The notes: generated by a model from the sequence alone, not told the origin. Shown: positions 24,436 through 34,102, counted from the stretch's first letter. The stretch is DNA of 64,000 bases from JANQLU01 sp964434955 (GCA_964434955.1 CAYSXI010000007.1:11040-75039); one strand, 5' to 3'. Program-made: numbers and translations.

Positions 24436-27051
24436 CTACGGATCGACGACGCGAAGTTCCTTTTCGAGGACCGTATTGCCAGGTGTCTTGATTTGAACTC
24501 GATACCGTCCGGCTGTCAGATGTGTGCGGTAGTTGATGAAATAAGGCTGAGAACTCTCGTTTGTTTTTGTAACCAGGTCCCATCGGAACTGATTCAATCC
24601 CTTGTGGCCAGAGACATCAAATCTGGCCAACGCTTTCCCGTCCTTTGAAAGAACGGCGATCGCCACAGAACCCGCCTTTGCTAACTCAAACGTAATGGGG
24701 GTTTTCTCAAATGCTCGAAAATTGGCCCCCGGACGCCCATCACTCAAATAGGGCCGAGTCGCTTGCGGAATATCATAAAGAAACTCACTCGGACCCGATT
24801 CTCGCGAGAATTTGGCATGAAGCGGCTTAAGATTGAGTTTGAAAATCCCGCGCCCGTGGGTTGAGACGACCATGTCCTGACTCGTTTCATGGATTGCAAT
24901 ATCTGAAACACTGCAGGTGGGAAGGTTGCGGCCCAGCAGCGCCCATGTTTCACCCCGATTCCGCGAAACATAAACACCTCGAAACGTTCCAACAAACAAA
25001 ACGTTTTCGAAGCGGGAATCTTCCACAATCACATTGACGGGTTCGGCCGGAAGGTTCGCAGAAATCGAACGCCAGGTTTTGCCCTGATCTTCGCTGCAGT
25101 AGAGGTGAGCGCTCAAGTCATCGTAATTGATGCCGCTCGCCGATAGATAAACACGGGACTTTCGAAAACGAGACGGAAAAATACTACGTATGTAAGCGTG
25201 CGGCAGGCCGTCCGATCGTTCCGTCCAGTTCTCGCCGTCGTCTTCGCTCGCCCAAAGCGCGCCCCTGTCCGTTCCAATATAGATCAAGCCTTTTTCCAGA
25301 GATGATTCGGCGATCGACGATGCGGCAATCGAGTTCCGCGCCGAATCTTTTGACCGCGCAATGTTGCCACTCATCAATTTCCAATCGTCCCCCCGATTCC
25401 GCGATCGAAAAACATAGTTACCACCCAGGTAAAGCGTCTTCGAATCATGGGGCGACAAAATCATCGGCGCAATGAAGTTAAAACTCAGTTTGCCGTCATG
25501 ACCCTTGGGCAGGCCGGGCCGAATACTCTTGGCTCGATTCCTGGCCATGTCTTTGCGCCGAAACGCGCCTTCCTGGGCACTGAAATAAACGGTATTTGGA
25601 TCGGAAGGATCGACCTGCGAAATACAACCATCGCCTCCATTCCAAGGATCAATCCAAAGGTATTTCCAGGGTTCCAGTCGCGCTGGCCCCAACTCGGTCG
25701 CTCGTCCAAAGACGGTTGAGTTGTCCTGGGTGCCTCCATAGATCCGATAGTTGGGCGATTGTTCAATGGCGATATCGTAAAATTCGCCTGTCGGCAGATT
25801 GTTGAAATGCAGCCAGGTTTTTCCCTTGTCGTGGCTTTGATAAAGTCCTCCGTCATTACCCAATACCAGGTGATCCGGGTTCGCCGGATTGATCCACATT
25901 TCACAGTGGTCCAAATGCAATCCACTTGCGGCCGAAGGCGTCAGGTGAGTGACCTTGCCGCTGACCAACTCAAAGGTTTTGCCTCCGTCTTTGCTATGGG
26001 CAACCCGAACGCCCAACGCAAAAATTTCGTCATCGTTCTTTGGATTCACATAGATATCCGCGAAGTACCAACCGATTCGCGACGAGATCATCAGGTTTTC
26101 TTTGTGGGTGCGCTGCCAGGTTTCTCCGCCATCGGTGCTTCGATAAACTTGCGCGGCGCCTTCCTGAATTTTTCCGCGATCATCAATCAAGGCATAAACC
26201 TTCCTTGAATCCGAAGAAGAAACGGCCAACCCGATTCGTCCGATCTTGCTTCCAGAAGGAAACCCGCCCTCGCATTTTTGCCAGTCGATCCCGCCGTTTG
26301 TGCTTCGGTATACCGCGCTTTCCCTGCCGTTCACGTCGGGATTGTTTTCCCACATCGATGCATAGACCACTTGGGGGTCATCATTCGCCCAAACAACGTC
26401 ATTGCCACCTGTTCGATCGTTGACGAACAAAACGTGTTTCCATGTCTTGCCTCCATCTTCGGTACGGTACAGGCCACGATGTTTGTTCTTCGACCAAAAA
26501 TGACCGAGCACTGCGACAACGGCGATGTTTGGATTCTTGGGGTGAACGGCAATCTCACCGATATGCCAAGAATCGGATAAGCCGAGATGGCGCCAGTGCT
26601 TGCCACCATCATCCGATCGATAAACACCCGTCCCTGGAATCGTAAAATTGCGGCCTTTTTTCAGGCTTTCGCCGGTCCCGACATAGATGATATCCGGATC
26701 GGAAGGGGCAACGGCAATATCACCGATCCCGTAGGACGTTTGATTTTCGAATATGGACTTCCACGTCATTCCGTTGTTTGTGGTTTTCCATAACCCACCC
26801 GACCCAAATGCGACATACATCAAACCAGGTTTCGAGGCATGCAATTGAACCGCTTCGACGCGCGCGGAATTCACCACCGGGCTCACGTTGATCCACTCAA
26901 GTCCCAGCGTGGTTTGTTTCCGCATTTGATCGTATTGGTGGTACGATTCGACGAGCGGAGAATTTGGTTGCTGCCCGCAACAAATATTCTGGCCGAGGAC
27001 GCAGGCCATCATTGCAAAGCCGACAATTAATAACCTGATCAATCCGAGCAT
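24436..27051 (-). CDS. second secreted VPS10/BNR-type beta-propeller protein
   Basis: A paralogue-like exported propeller protein of about 871 residues. The signal peptide (RLLIVGFAMMACVLG then QNICCGQQ) starts at the ATG at 27051, before which AGAAAGAA is a weak ribosome binding site; two in-frame ATGs farther upstream (27099, 27129) would only add a charged tail. Eleven or so Asp-box units are seen (KTTNNGMTWKSI, RSDDGGKHWRHL, RTEDGGKTWKHV, RSTDGGETWQRT, QSHDKGKTWLHF, CSEDQGKTWRSI). The C-terminal module, with GLNQFRWDLV and LTAGRYRVQI, matches the corresponding end of its neighbour. Function outside the cell is unknown. Confidence 0.83.
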   Translation of the reverse strand: MLGLIRLLIVGFAMMACVLGQNICCGQQPNSPLVESYHQYDQMRKQTTLGLEWINVSPVVNSARVEAVQLHASKPGLMYVAFGSGGLWKTTNNGMTWKSIFENQTSYGIGDIAVAPSDPDIIYVGTGESLKKGRNFTIPGTGVYRSDDGGKHWRHLGLSDSWHIGEIAVHPKNPNIAVVAVLGHFWSKNKHRGLYRTEDGGKTWKHVLFVNDRTGGNDVVWANDDPQVVYASMWENNPDVNGRESAVYRSTNGGIDWQKCEGGFPSGSKIGRIGLAVSSSDSRKVYALIDDRGKIQEGAAQVYRSTDGGETWQRTHKENLMISSRIGWYFADIYVNPKNDDEIFALGVRVAHSKDGGKTFELVSGKVTHLTPSAASGLHLDHCEMWINPANPDHLVLGNDGGLYQSHDKGKTWLHFNNLPTGEFYDIAIEQSPNYRIYGGTQDNSTVFGRATELGPARLEPWKYLWIDPWNGGDGCISQVDPSDPNTVYFSAQEGAFRRKDMARNRAKSIRPGLPKGHDGKLSFNFIAPMILSPHDSKTLYLGGNYVFRSRNRGDDWKLMSGNIARSKDSARNSIAASSIAESSLEKGLIYIGTDRGALWASEDDGENWTERSDGLPHAYIRSIFPSRFRKSRVYLSASGINYDDLSAHLYCSEDQGKTWRSISANLPAEPVNVIVEDSRFENVLFVGTFRGVYVSRNRGETWALLGRNLPTCSVSDIAIHETSQDMVVSTHGRGIFKLNLKPLHAKFSRESGPSEFLYDIPQATRPYLSDGRPGANFRAFEKTPITFELAKAGSVAIAVLSKDGKALARFDVSGHKGLNQFRWDLVTKTNESSQPYFINYRTHLTAGRYRVQIKTPGNTVLEKELRVVDP

Positions 27052-27207
27052 TCGATTCTTTCTATTCAAAGCCGGCGCATGGGTTGAATCGCGAACCATA
27101 TCGAGTTTTTGGCGCGTCGGCTTCGCCAATCACAGGCCCGTGACAAACGATCCAACTTCAACCGCTGGCAGCCGTTGATTTGCGAAGCATATTATTTATC
27201 CAGCCGC

Positions 27208-27717
27208 TTATTTATCCAGCTGGTGTTTACCGTTGTCAAACACCGCATGGCATTTGTTGCAGTTATCCATCATCAGGCCGTAATGTTTTTTGGAGCCTTC
27301 GAAGTCCTTTTTGCCAAGCGCGCGATACAAATCAGCGCCGTGCTTGTGCACATTTACCGAAAGCTGGTGCCACTGTTTCTTCTTTTCGGCACTCAAGTCT
27401 TCTGGGCATCGCTCGGCTACCAGCGCGCTTGTTTCCGCCAAAACCAAGGCATTGCCTTTGAGCTTTTTCCAGGCGGCGCGATCAGCCGGTTTCTGTTCAA
27501 GCCCCGATTTCAAAGACTTGTATGAGGGCTGACAAATGTATTCCATGAAGTGATGCATGTTATCGATCGCTTCGAAATCTTCCTGCGCAGTCGCAAGTGG
27601 CTTCGACTCACTCGTCGCCTTGACCATATTCCGGCTATCGTCTGGGCGTGGACCAAAGCAAAGAGCTATTCCAATTAACAATACTGCCGCAGTCGTCAAG
27701 AAAATCGATTTACTCAT
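27208..27717 (-). CDS. cytochrome c-like protein with one heme site
   Basis: A 169-residue exported protein with a signal or anchor helix (about 4-22) and a helical domain ending in NCNKCHAVFDN, a single CxxCH heme-binding motif near the C-terminus. This layout, a four-helix bundle with the heme motif in the last helix, is that of cytochrome c' and related proteins. A conserved-looking Met/His region (AIDNMHHFMEY) lies in the first helix and could supply a ligand. The start ATG at 27717 has GAGGATC just upstream. Redox partner unknown. It sits between the propeller gene and an esterase gene on the same strand. Confidence 0.72.
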   Translation of the reverse strand: MSKSIFLTTAAVLLIGIALCFGPRPDDSRNMVKATSESKPLATAQEDFEAIDNMHHFMEYICQPSYKSLKSGLEQKPADRAAWKKLKGNALVLAETSALVAERCPEDLSAEKKKQWHQLSVNVHKHGADLYRALGKKDFEGSKKHYGLMMDNCNKCHAVFDNGKHQLDK

Positions 27718-27810
27718 TGGATCCTCGTTGGTTTTCAGTGCTTGGTCACGATTTCGAAGTTTTTGTACGCTATCCGATTCGTAGTCAGGATTCAAGTTTC
27801 GCGAAAAACT

Positions 27811-28740
27811 TCAGTTACCCTTCTCAACGATTTCTCGTTTTGCTCCCTTCAGCACAAATTCCAATCCGTGATACGTGCTCAAGTAGGGGACGGAAAGATG
27901 AGTTTCTTGGTCCAACAATTGGTACTTCCAGCTGAGGCTTTCCGGAGCTGATTTCTTCAATGCCTTCTCGGTCCGCGTGAGCCCTTCGAGCATCTTCCCT
28001 TTTTCATTTCCAAGCGTCATGAAGATGCGCCCCTTTAACGACTTTGCCTTCTCGACATCCGCCAGGCGCTCCTCAATTTTTTCGACCAATCCCAAGTCAC
28101 TCCACCAAAGGCTTGGGCTGATCGCCAGGTACCGCTGAAACGTCTCCGGGTGTTCCAGCAACACATGGACTGCGAACAACCCGCCGAATGAATGTCCGAT
28201 CAAAACGCGATCTTTGGTTGTTCGGAACTTGCCGTCGACCCATGGCACCAGCTCGGTCGCAATGAACCTGTGAAACTCGTCCGCTCCACCTGCCCCCTTG
28301 TATTGTTCCAAGTCGGCCTTCGCCTCCGACTTCGGCGTCAGGTCGCGTGTACGATTCGTGTTGACGATCCCGACGACGATTGATTCGGGAATTCGACGAT
28401 TCGCGGCCAGGAAACGCGCGGCTGAGACGGTGTGCAGAAAGTTGCTTCGCCCATCCAGCAAATAGATCACGGGGTAAGATCGCTTGCCCGATTGGTAGCT
28501 TTGAGGAACGGAAATCAAAAGGGTACGAGATTCCGAAAGTACTTTGCTCTCAATCTGATGCGTCTTGCCAAATTCGACGACATGAACTTCGTTGCTCAGG
28601 CGAACGGAGGATGTTGAAGTAGCCTCGTTTGGCTGACAATCACGGCTTTGGGTTTGCCCGGCAATTGGAGTCGCCCATACAAACACGAGCAGAAGAAGGA
28701 CGGCCCTATTCGCAATATCGTTCACTCGTTTTTGAGGCAT
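27811..28740 (-). CDS. secreted alpha/beta-hydrolase, esterase family (Fes/IroE-like)
   Basis: A 309-residue exported esterase of the family that includes enterochelin esterases and S-formylglutathione hydrolase-like enzymes. The signal peptide ends near AGQTQ. Visible motifs are VIYLLDGRSNFLHT (oxyanion region), the nucleophile elbow LIGHSFGGLFA with the catalytic Ser, and DQETHLSVPY holding the catalytic His; the Asp or Glu is probably between them. Substrate unknown. ATG 28740 is chosen over the GTG one codon upstream because AGGAG is five to six bases before it. Possibly cotranscribed with the hydrolase/BNR fusion gene upstream, 52 bases away. Confidence 0.82.
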   Translation of the reverse strand: MPQKRVNDIANRAVLLLLVFVWATPIAGQTQSRDCQPNEATSTSSVRLSNEVHVVEFGKTHQIESKVLSESRTLLISVPQSYQSGKRSYPVIYLLDGRSNFLHTVSAARFLAANRRIPESIVVGIVNTNRTRDLTPKSEAKADLEQYKGAGGADEFHRFIATELVPWVDGKFRTTKDRVLIGHSFGGLFAVHVLLEHPETFQRYLAISPSLWWSDLGLVEKIEERLADVEKAKSLKGRIFMTLGNEKGKMLEGLTRTEKALKKSAPESLSWKYQLLDQETHLSVPYLSTYHGLEFVLKGAKREIVEKGN

Positions 28741-28792
28741 CACTGCTCCTGAAAGTTGAAATCGGAATCAGACTATGACATCGGGACGGCCG

Positions 28793-31357
28793 TTATTTTG
28801 ACGAATCGATGTTCAATCGCTTGGGCTTTGTCGGCTTCCGGAGCGATTTCGGTAGAACGTAAACTTTGCCTTCGGAATCGCAGAAATAAAGTCGCGACTC
28901 CGATGGCTTTCGCGGGTTTCCGTCAGCCCAGATGGAAACAAAATCCGGGTGAGCATTCAAGACATTGCGTACAAAAGTGTGATTGCGCTCACTATTTTTG
29001 GTCAAGATACGATCTCTTTTCCAAGTGACCCCTCGATCTTTGCTAACCCATATCGCGACTTCGCCTCCCGGGTTGTAGGGCTGAGGGCCTTTCTCGGTTG
29101 GTGCAATAACTTTCCATTCGTCGGAATCAACAATTAATTCCCCCATGTCGTAATTGTTGTCGGAAATCGCAATCTTATGAAAACTCCAAGCCGTGCCGGA
29201 CCACTTCGCCAGGGTCCAGGTTCGCGGATCGTTCTTTGGCCCGGCTTGATACCCTTTGCTGGTAACGAACAAAAGCAGCGGGCGATCCAACTCATCAAAT
29301 TTGATGTCCTTCAGGTAAACATTCAGTCCATCTTTCTGGTAGTTGCGAACCAAAGCCGGATTGTCTGGTTTGCGCAAAGGCACTTTCAACTCTTTGCCCT
29401 CGACTGATTCCCAGGTTCTCCCACCATCTTTGGTTTCGACGTAGTACAAATTGGTTCTCCAGTTGAGACCTTTGTCTGCCGGGTGGTAATTGAACATCGT
29501 CGCAAGTTTCGATTTTCCGACACCACTGACCTGGTAATGCCCTTGTTCGATCGCTGCGATTTTTTTCCAAACGCTCCAACGCTCACCATTTTTACTGTTC
29601 ATGAAACAAATGGTCCTGGCCGCCGGAAATTGATAGCGAGTAAAGAAAGCGGCGAATCCCTTACCCGGCCGATTCCAAATCTGCATGTAGGAAAAGTTGT
29701 CGATCACGACCGGGTCGCGATTCTCGTTGAAGCGGGTCGCACGAATTTGCGTAAACTCTTCGATGTCGTAGGGTTTGACGCTTCGGTGAATGAATGAAGG
29801 GCGGACCCGTCCATGAGACGTCGAAAAGATCCAGATGTACCCTTGGTCATCCATTGAAACAACGGGGTTGTCGTGAGCGTCATTCGTTTTCTTGTCCAAC
29901 AAGATTGTCGGGCGCGGAACCGTTTTTGTTTTGTGATCGAAGTAAGAAACCATATGCAGCAGCGCCCGGTTGTTCCCCGGCTTGGCACCGCCGTAGCAAA
30001 AAAAGGTCTTGTTTGCCTTCTTGCTGTAAATCGCAAAGGGCCGGTGTTTCGCGCAATAGGTTCCAAGCCCGCCACTGTATTTGAAAGCATACTCATCGCC
30101 GGAGGGTTGATTCGAATACCAGATGCCCCGGTACCCGTTTGCCTTCTGATTGAGGGTCAGACTCCGGTTTTTGTTGGAGTCTTTTTCCTGCTGGAATCGG
30201 TTCAGCCAAATCGCTATCTCATTCAACGCCTCGCCGGCGATCGGGCCTACCCTGCCCTCCCGTTCTTTGCTGAGCTGATGTCCCAGTTCGGGCAATGTCT
30301 TCAATACGACCCCGCTCCCCCGTTTCCAGCTTCGAATCGATTCGGCAATGATCGGAGCGTGATGCGCTTGGGCGAAATCCAGATCGCCATAAAGGATTAA
30401 CGCGGGAAGCTCAGCTCGACTCCGCAGGACATCTTCCGTCCAAGTCAAACCGACGGGGTCCCTGCGTCGCATTTCACTTTCCGAAAACTGCTTTCGATTC
30501 GCTCGAGCAAATCCGGCCGCCAATTCCCAACGCACAAGTTTTTGATCCTTGTTGAAATCAAGCGACTTAAAGCTTTGAGCGGCAAGCGGGTGAACCGGTT
30601 TTCGATTCCGTGTTTTCCATTGTCCCCATTCCTGGACCTGGCAAATCTCGTCACGGTTGGAATCCGCGGCCAGGAGAAACGCCGACACCCGATCCCGGTT
30701 CATGTTTCGTCCGCGATCGTTTGCTGCGGTTCGTGTTAATTGGGCAGCGGCGAGCAGGATCATTCCCGCGATCCCTTGATTGCTTGCCGCAAGGTTTGCC
30801 GCCCGAACCGCGCCAAGGCTGTGGCCCAACAACACGATTTTGTCGTTGGCGACTCCTTCCTTTTCCCTTAGTTTTTGCAATGCCGTCTTCGACAACTCGA
30901 ACAGTCTTGCCTGATCAAACGCTTCCAAGGCCTTGGAATCCCGCAACGGATTCTGTTTGCAAACGGGGATCGTGCTGTAATGCATGACAACGAATCCACT
31001 TTCCGTAAGCATTTTGGCGATGACGGGCGCGTCGGCATGGGATTTACCAGAAATGGTAAGCGCTCGCTCGCCGGTCCGAGTTTTGATTTTCCCAGGGACG
31101 GACCAATCCAGATCATTTCCGTAGCCGCCGCCAATCATCAAGACGGCGAAGCCATTCCGTTTCTTTGATTCCGGACGATAAATTTTCGCCTTGAACTCAT
31201 GGTCGCCAAGGCTCCGAAACTGGATGACCTCAGTTTTAAGACCTTGCCTTTCCTGGCCACGACTATCCTGAGACAACGCGGCATCGGCTTCGAAGGAAAA
31301 ACCAACAACAAGACATGCCAGGGCGACTGTTTGTAACCAAACCACTCGAGAGATCAT
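28793..31357 (-). CDS. fusion of alpha/beta-hydrolase, EF-hand-like loops and BNR-4 propeller
   Basis: An 854-residue exported protein. Signal peptide about 1-27. Residues 45-390 form an alpha/beta-hydrolase with nucleophile elbow LLGHSLGAVRAA (Ser180) and a likely catalytic His in LPELGHQLS. Inserted in the cap region are two EF-hand-like loops, D-x-N-x-D at about 232-243 and 267-278 (DFNKDQKLVRWE), so calcium may stabilise the lid. Residues 405-850 form a BNR-4-type propeller (GYRGIWYSNQPSGDEYAFKY, SMDDQGYIWIFSTSHG, KDGGRTWESV). The BNR-4 family occurs next to polysaccharide-degrading enzymes, so a deacylase/binding role on a glycan is a reasonable inference. No signs of frameshift. Confidence 0.8.
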   Translation of the reverse strand: MISRVVWLQTVALACLVVGFSFEADAALSQDSRGQERQGLKTEVIQFRSLGDHEFKAKIYRPESKKRNGFAVLMIGGGYGNDLDWSVPGKIKTRTGERALTISGKSHADAPVIAKMLTESGFVVMHYSTIPVCKQNPLRDSKALEAFDQARLFELSKTALQKLREKEGVANDKIVLLGHSLGAVRAANLAASNQGIAGMILLAAAQLTRTAANDRGRNMNRDRVSAFLLAADSNRDEICQVQEWGQWKTRNRKPVHPLAAQSFKSLDFNKDQKLVRWELAAGFARANRKQFSESEMRRRDPVGLTWTEDVLRSRAELPALILYGDLDFAQAHHAPIIAESIRSWKRGSGVVLKTLPELGHQLSKEREGRVGPIAGEALNEIAIWLNRFQQEKDSNKNRSLTLNQKANGYRGIWYSNQPSGDEYAFKYSGGLGTYCAKHRPFAIYSKKANKTFFCYGGAKPGNNRALLHMVSYFDHKTKTVPRPTILLDKKTNDAHDNPVVSMDDQGYIWIFSTSHGRVRPSFIHRSVKPYDIEEFTQIRATRFNENRDPVVIDNFSYMQIWNRPGKGFAAFFTRYQFPAARTICFMNSKNGERWSVWKKIAAIEQGHYQVSGVGKSKLATMFNYHPADKGLNWRTNLYYVETKDGGRTWESVEGKELKVPLRKPDNPALVRNYQKDGLNVYLKDIKFDELDRPLLLFVTSKGYQAGPKNDPRTWTLAKWSGTAWSFHKIAISDNNYDMGELIVDSDEWKVIAPTEKGPQPYNPGGEVAIWVSKDRGVTWKRDRILTKNSERNHTFVRNVLNAHPDFVSIWADGNPRKPSESRLYFCDSEGKVYVLPKSLRKPTKPKRLNIDSSK

Positions 31358-31650
31358 TGATTCGCTTCGAAGAATGCCGTGACGTTGAAAACACCAAGAA
31401 AATACATCTTAAATGAAAATGGGCCGAAGCCCGGACTTCAACCCTCGTTTTAAATTCTTCCGTCATATTGAGTTAACTTCGCTCAGCGTAGCGTCCCGTT
31501 CACGATGCTTTTCAGTCACGATCAGAGAATTCTGGCCCGAACCCTTACAAATGCGAAATCGGAGAAATCATATTTTTTTCTGTAACAGCCGCCATGGAGG
31601 CGCATATCTGAGGCAGTCAATCAAAACTTCGATTTGTCAGGAGCTCAATC

Positions 31651-32496
31651 ATGCGTCATTTTCTCGCAATATTCGCACTTTTCATGGCCGTCGGTCTCCA
31701 GCAACCGGCGAACGCACAATTTGATTTTGGAAACATCATTCGCGGTGAATCGCAACAGCTGATGCGAGAACTCGAGCGAAACGTTGTCGACCAGATCCGA
31801 AACGAAGTCGGCGGCGGTTTCCGAAACCCACCGCGTCACGAAGTCCTCCCTTACCCGCCCATCAATCGACCTCCGGTTTGCCAGAACCCGCCAGTCATCA
31901 CCTACCCGATTCACGGACAACCCATCACCCAGCCGAAACCAGCGCCCAAGCCAGAACCAAAACTCCCTCAAGTTAAGGTGGGGTCGCCGGTTTCAATTGA
32001 CGGAAAGGGATTTGGAAACGATCCCGGGGCAGTTTTTGTCAAAATTGATCGGCTGGTGCTAACTGCCGAGTTGACCCAATGGAACGATAAGCTTGCCGAA
32101 GCAAAATTGCCTTCCATTCCACTGGCGGAACCGGCCAAGGCAACGGTGTTCGTAATGACCGCGAAAGAGGAAATCGCACACCAGATCGAGGTAACCCTGG
32201 TTCCAGCACCCGAGGAAGAAAACGAATCCGAGTCGGCCGAATCGCTGCCGGTTGTCCATTCCGGGCAAGAAATCGATTTGGAAGGGGAATTGGGCGAAAA
32301 ACAGGGCCATGTCGAACTCATTATCGGAACCTTGAAACTTCGTGCCAAAATCCTGAATTGGTCCGCTACCGAGATTTCACTCAAGCTTCCAACCCTGGAA
32401 ACTCCAGAGCCACTCCAAGCGACCCTCGCGATCTACAAGCACGACGGCAAACTTGCGGAAAACCTCGACGTTCAGTTCACCAACCAGCCTGAATAG
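31651..32496 (+). CDS. secreted protein with two IPT/TIG-like beta domains
   Basis: A 281-residue exported protein with a signal peptide (1-22, ending at ANAQ), a helical stretch, a Pro-rich linker (about 75-107: KPAPKPEPKLP) and two similar beta domains. Both begin alike (GSPVSIDGKGFG at about 111 and SGQEIDLEGELG at about 206) and share a following L-x-L / AKI or AEL pattern, as in IPT/TIG domains. It is probably an envelope or surface protein. AGGAGCT precedes the ATG. A strong terminator follows, so it is a single-gene unit. Confidence 0.65.
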   Translation: MRHFLAIFALFMAVGLQQPANAQFDFGNIIRGESQQLMRELERNVVDQIRNEVGGGFRNPPRHEVLPYPPINRPPVCQNPPVITYPIHGQPITQPKPAPKPEPKLPQVKVGSPVSIDGKGFGNDPGAVFVKIDRLVLTAELTQWNDKLAEAKLPSIPLAEPAKATVFVMTAKEEIAHQIEVTLVPAPEEENESESAESLPVVHSGQEIDLEGELGEKQGHVELIIGTLKLRAKILNWSATEISLKLPTLETPEPLQATLAIYKHDGKLAENLDVQFTNQPE

Positions 32497-32516
32497 CCGA
32501 AAAAGCACCCGAAACG

Positions 32517-32547
32517 AGCCGGATCCAAATGGTCCGGCTTTTTTTTT
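32517..32547 (+). terminator. intrinsic terminator of the IPT/TIG-like gene
   Basis: Stem AGCCGGA / TCCGGCT (7 bp, 9-base loop) followed by nine T's, 21 bases after the stop codon. Confidence 0.85.
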
Positions 32548-32627
32548 GAATTCTTTGTAACAGCGACGGACCCCGCGCAAACAAGAAGCAAAGCAATCGA
32601 ACAACCAACCCAATCAGGAACGACAAA

Positions 32628-33980
32628 ATGAAATCAACGATCATGACACTCGCTTTCGCAGCGACCCTCGCCCTCGGAATTGGCCTAGGTGAAGCTCAGG
32701 AAAAACAAACCAAGGTCAAACTCAAAGACGAAAAACAAACAAAAAAAGAAGCGGCGCCGAAAAAAAGCAGCCGCATCAAAATAAAAAAGAAGTCCCCCGG
32801 GTACTCAAATTCGCTCCCCCGAAAAGACTCGACGATTTCGAATCGGCTCTCGACCAAGTCATCGGTGTCTTCGACTTCGACCGTCATTCAAAGACTACAA
32901 CGGAAGCCAAACGGTGACCTGGTTCAAAAGTCGCCAACGAAAAAGCCCGTTTTGAATCCTTCGAAAAAACGAATGGGAGTTCGATTCAATTCGCCATCCA
33001 AGACGCTTCAAAACAAAGATCTGGCAAAGAAGACCCAAAGCCAATCCAAAACGTCAACAACCAAGAAGCCCGTCCTGAACGCTTCGAAGAAACGAATGGG
33101 AATTCGCCTCAATTCGCCATCCAAGACACTTCAAAACAAGAACCTGGCAAAGAAGATCCAAAGCCATCCCAAAACGTCGACGACCAAGAAGCCCGTTCTG
33201 AACGCGTCGAAGAAACGAATGGGAGTTCGCCTCAATTCGCCATCCAAGTCGCTTCAAAACAAAAACCTGGCAAAGAAGATCCAAAGCCAACCTAATCCGA
33301 AACGATTCGCCGGCAAATTCAAAACGCCTCCGTCACTCGGCAAAACCGGGACGACCAAACGTCCCTTCACGGCTGGAAATCCGAAGCGTTTTGCGGGCAA
33401 CTTTCAGTCACCCAAGTCACTTCTGAAAACGGCGACGTCGCAGCGCCCCAACACGACAACCCTGACCAAGAAAAACCCACCCAAGTCCAAATTCAAAATG
33501 GGTGGTGCTGTCAAAAAAGGAGTTGGTGGTCTTGCAGCCGTCGGTGTCGCCAATGGAATGCTGAACGACTCAAAGAAAAACAAACAACTTTTGAATTCCG
33601 GAAAGATCACCAAGTCGCAGTACAAAAAGCTGCAAACAACAAACGGAATTAAAACTGCAGGTGAACTTTACAAGCTCAAGAAACTGAATCCTGCGACAGC
33701 GGTCATGAACGATGTGATCGGAACGGATCCGATCAGCCTCGGTGTTGAAGGAATTGGCGACTTGATCAACGGTACCGACAATGCAAAACAATCGCTGAAA
33801 GGCATGAAGGATTCCTGGAACAAGTCATTGACGAAACAAGCTTTCACGGACCCAAAGGGCGCCGGCAAGCGAATCAAGAACGGCGTCAAAGACACGTCCA
33901 AGAAAATCGGAAACGGCATCAAGAAAGCCGGCAATAAGGTCGGCGACTTCTTCAAGTCCAAGAAAAAGAAGCGGAAGTAG
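32628..33980 (+). CDS. secreted lysine-rich repeat protein
   Basis: A 450-residue very basic protein with a signal peptide (1-23, ending at GEAQ). Residues 104-224 hold three tandem 41-residue repeats (KKPVLN-x-SKKRMGVR, NSPSKTLQNKNLAKK and so on); before and after come irregular Lys/Ser/Thr-rich parts. A Gly-rich helix (about 290-310) and a moderately ordered region (320-400) with SGKITKSQYKKL follow, then a Lys-rich tail. The mature protein should bind polyanions such as DNA, teichoic-like or sulfated polysaccharides; this is an inference from charge. AGGAACGAC precedes the ATG. A strong terminator ends the unit. No known family recognised. Confidence 0.7.
   Translation: MKSTIMTLAFAATLALGIGLGEAQEKQTKVKLKDEKQTKKEAAPKKSSRIKIKKKSPGYSNSLPRKDSTISNRLSTKSSVSSTSTVIQRLQRKPNGDLVQKSPTKKPVLNPSKKRMGVRFNSPSKTLQNKDLAKKTQSQSKTSTTKKPVLNASKKRMGIRLNSPSKTLQNKNLAKKIQSHPKTSTTKKPVLNASKKRMGVRLNSPSKSLQNKNLAKKIQSQPNPKRFAGKFKTPPSLGKTGTTKRPFTAGNPKRFAGNFQSPKSLLKTATSQRPNTTTLTKKNPPKSKFKMGGAVKKGVGGLAAVGVANGMLNDSKKNKQLLNSGKITKSQYKKLQTTNGIKTAGELYKLKKLNPATAVMNDVIGTDPISLGVEGIGDLINGTDNAKQSLKGMKDSWNKSLTKQAFTDPKGAGKRIKNGVKDTSKKIGNGIKKAGNKVGDFFKSKKKKRK
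32937..33299 (+). repeat. three tandem 123-bp coding repeats
   Basis: Three in-frame copies of a 123-bp unit (32937-33059, 33060-33182, 33183-33299) encode the 41-residue repeats of the lysine-rich protein. Copies differ at scattered bases; the last lacks its final residues. Confidence 0.85.
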
Positions 33981-33992
33981 TGAGTTCCGAAG

Positions 33993-34024
33993 CGATCGCG
34001 GTTCAGGCCGCGGTCGTTTTTTTT
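33993..34024 (+). terminator. intrinsic terminator of the lysine-rich protein gene
   Basis: Stem CGATCGCGG / CCGCGGTCG with a 6-base loop and eight T's. It also shows that the open frame reaching back to 33980 is not the true start of the next gene. Confidence 0.88.
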
Positions 34025-34102
34025 GACTTCCTTCATTCGAGGGATGGCAAACAGATCGATCCGGTTAAACTGTATTTCTTCAAACCTAACGAACGTCAAA
34101 TC

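Noticed and set aside
33980..34102. Extended start of the sigma factor gene
   Set aside because: This stretch contains the terminator of the previous gene (33993-34024), so transcription and translation must begin downstream; ATG 34103 fits the family.
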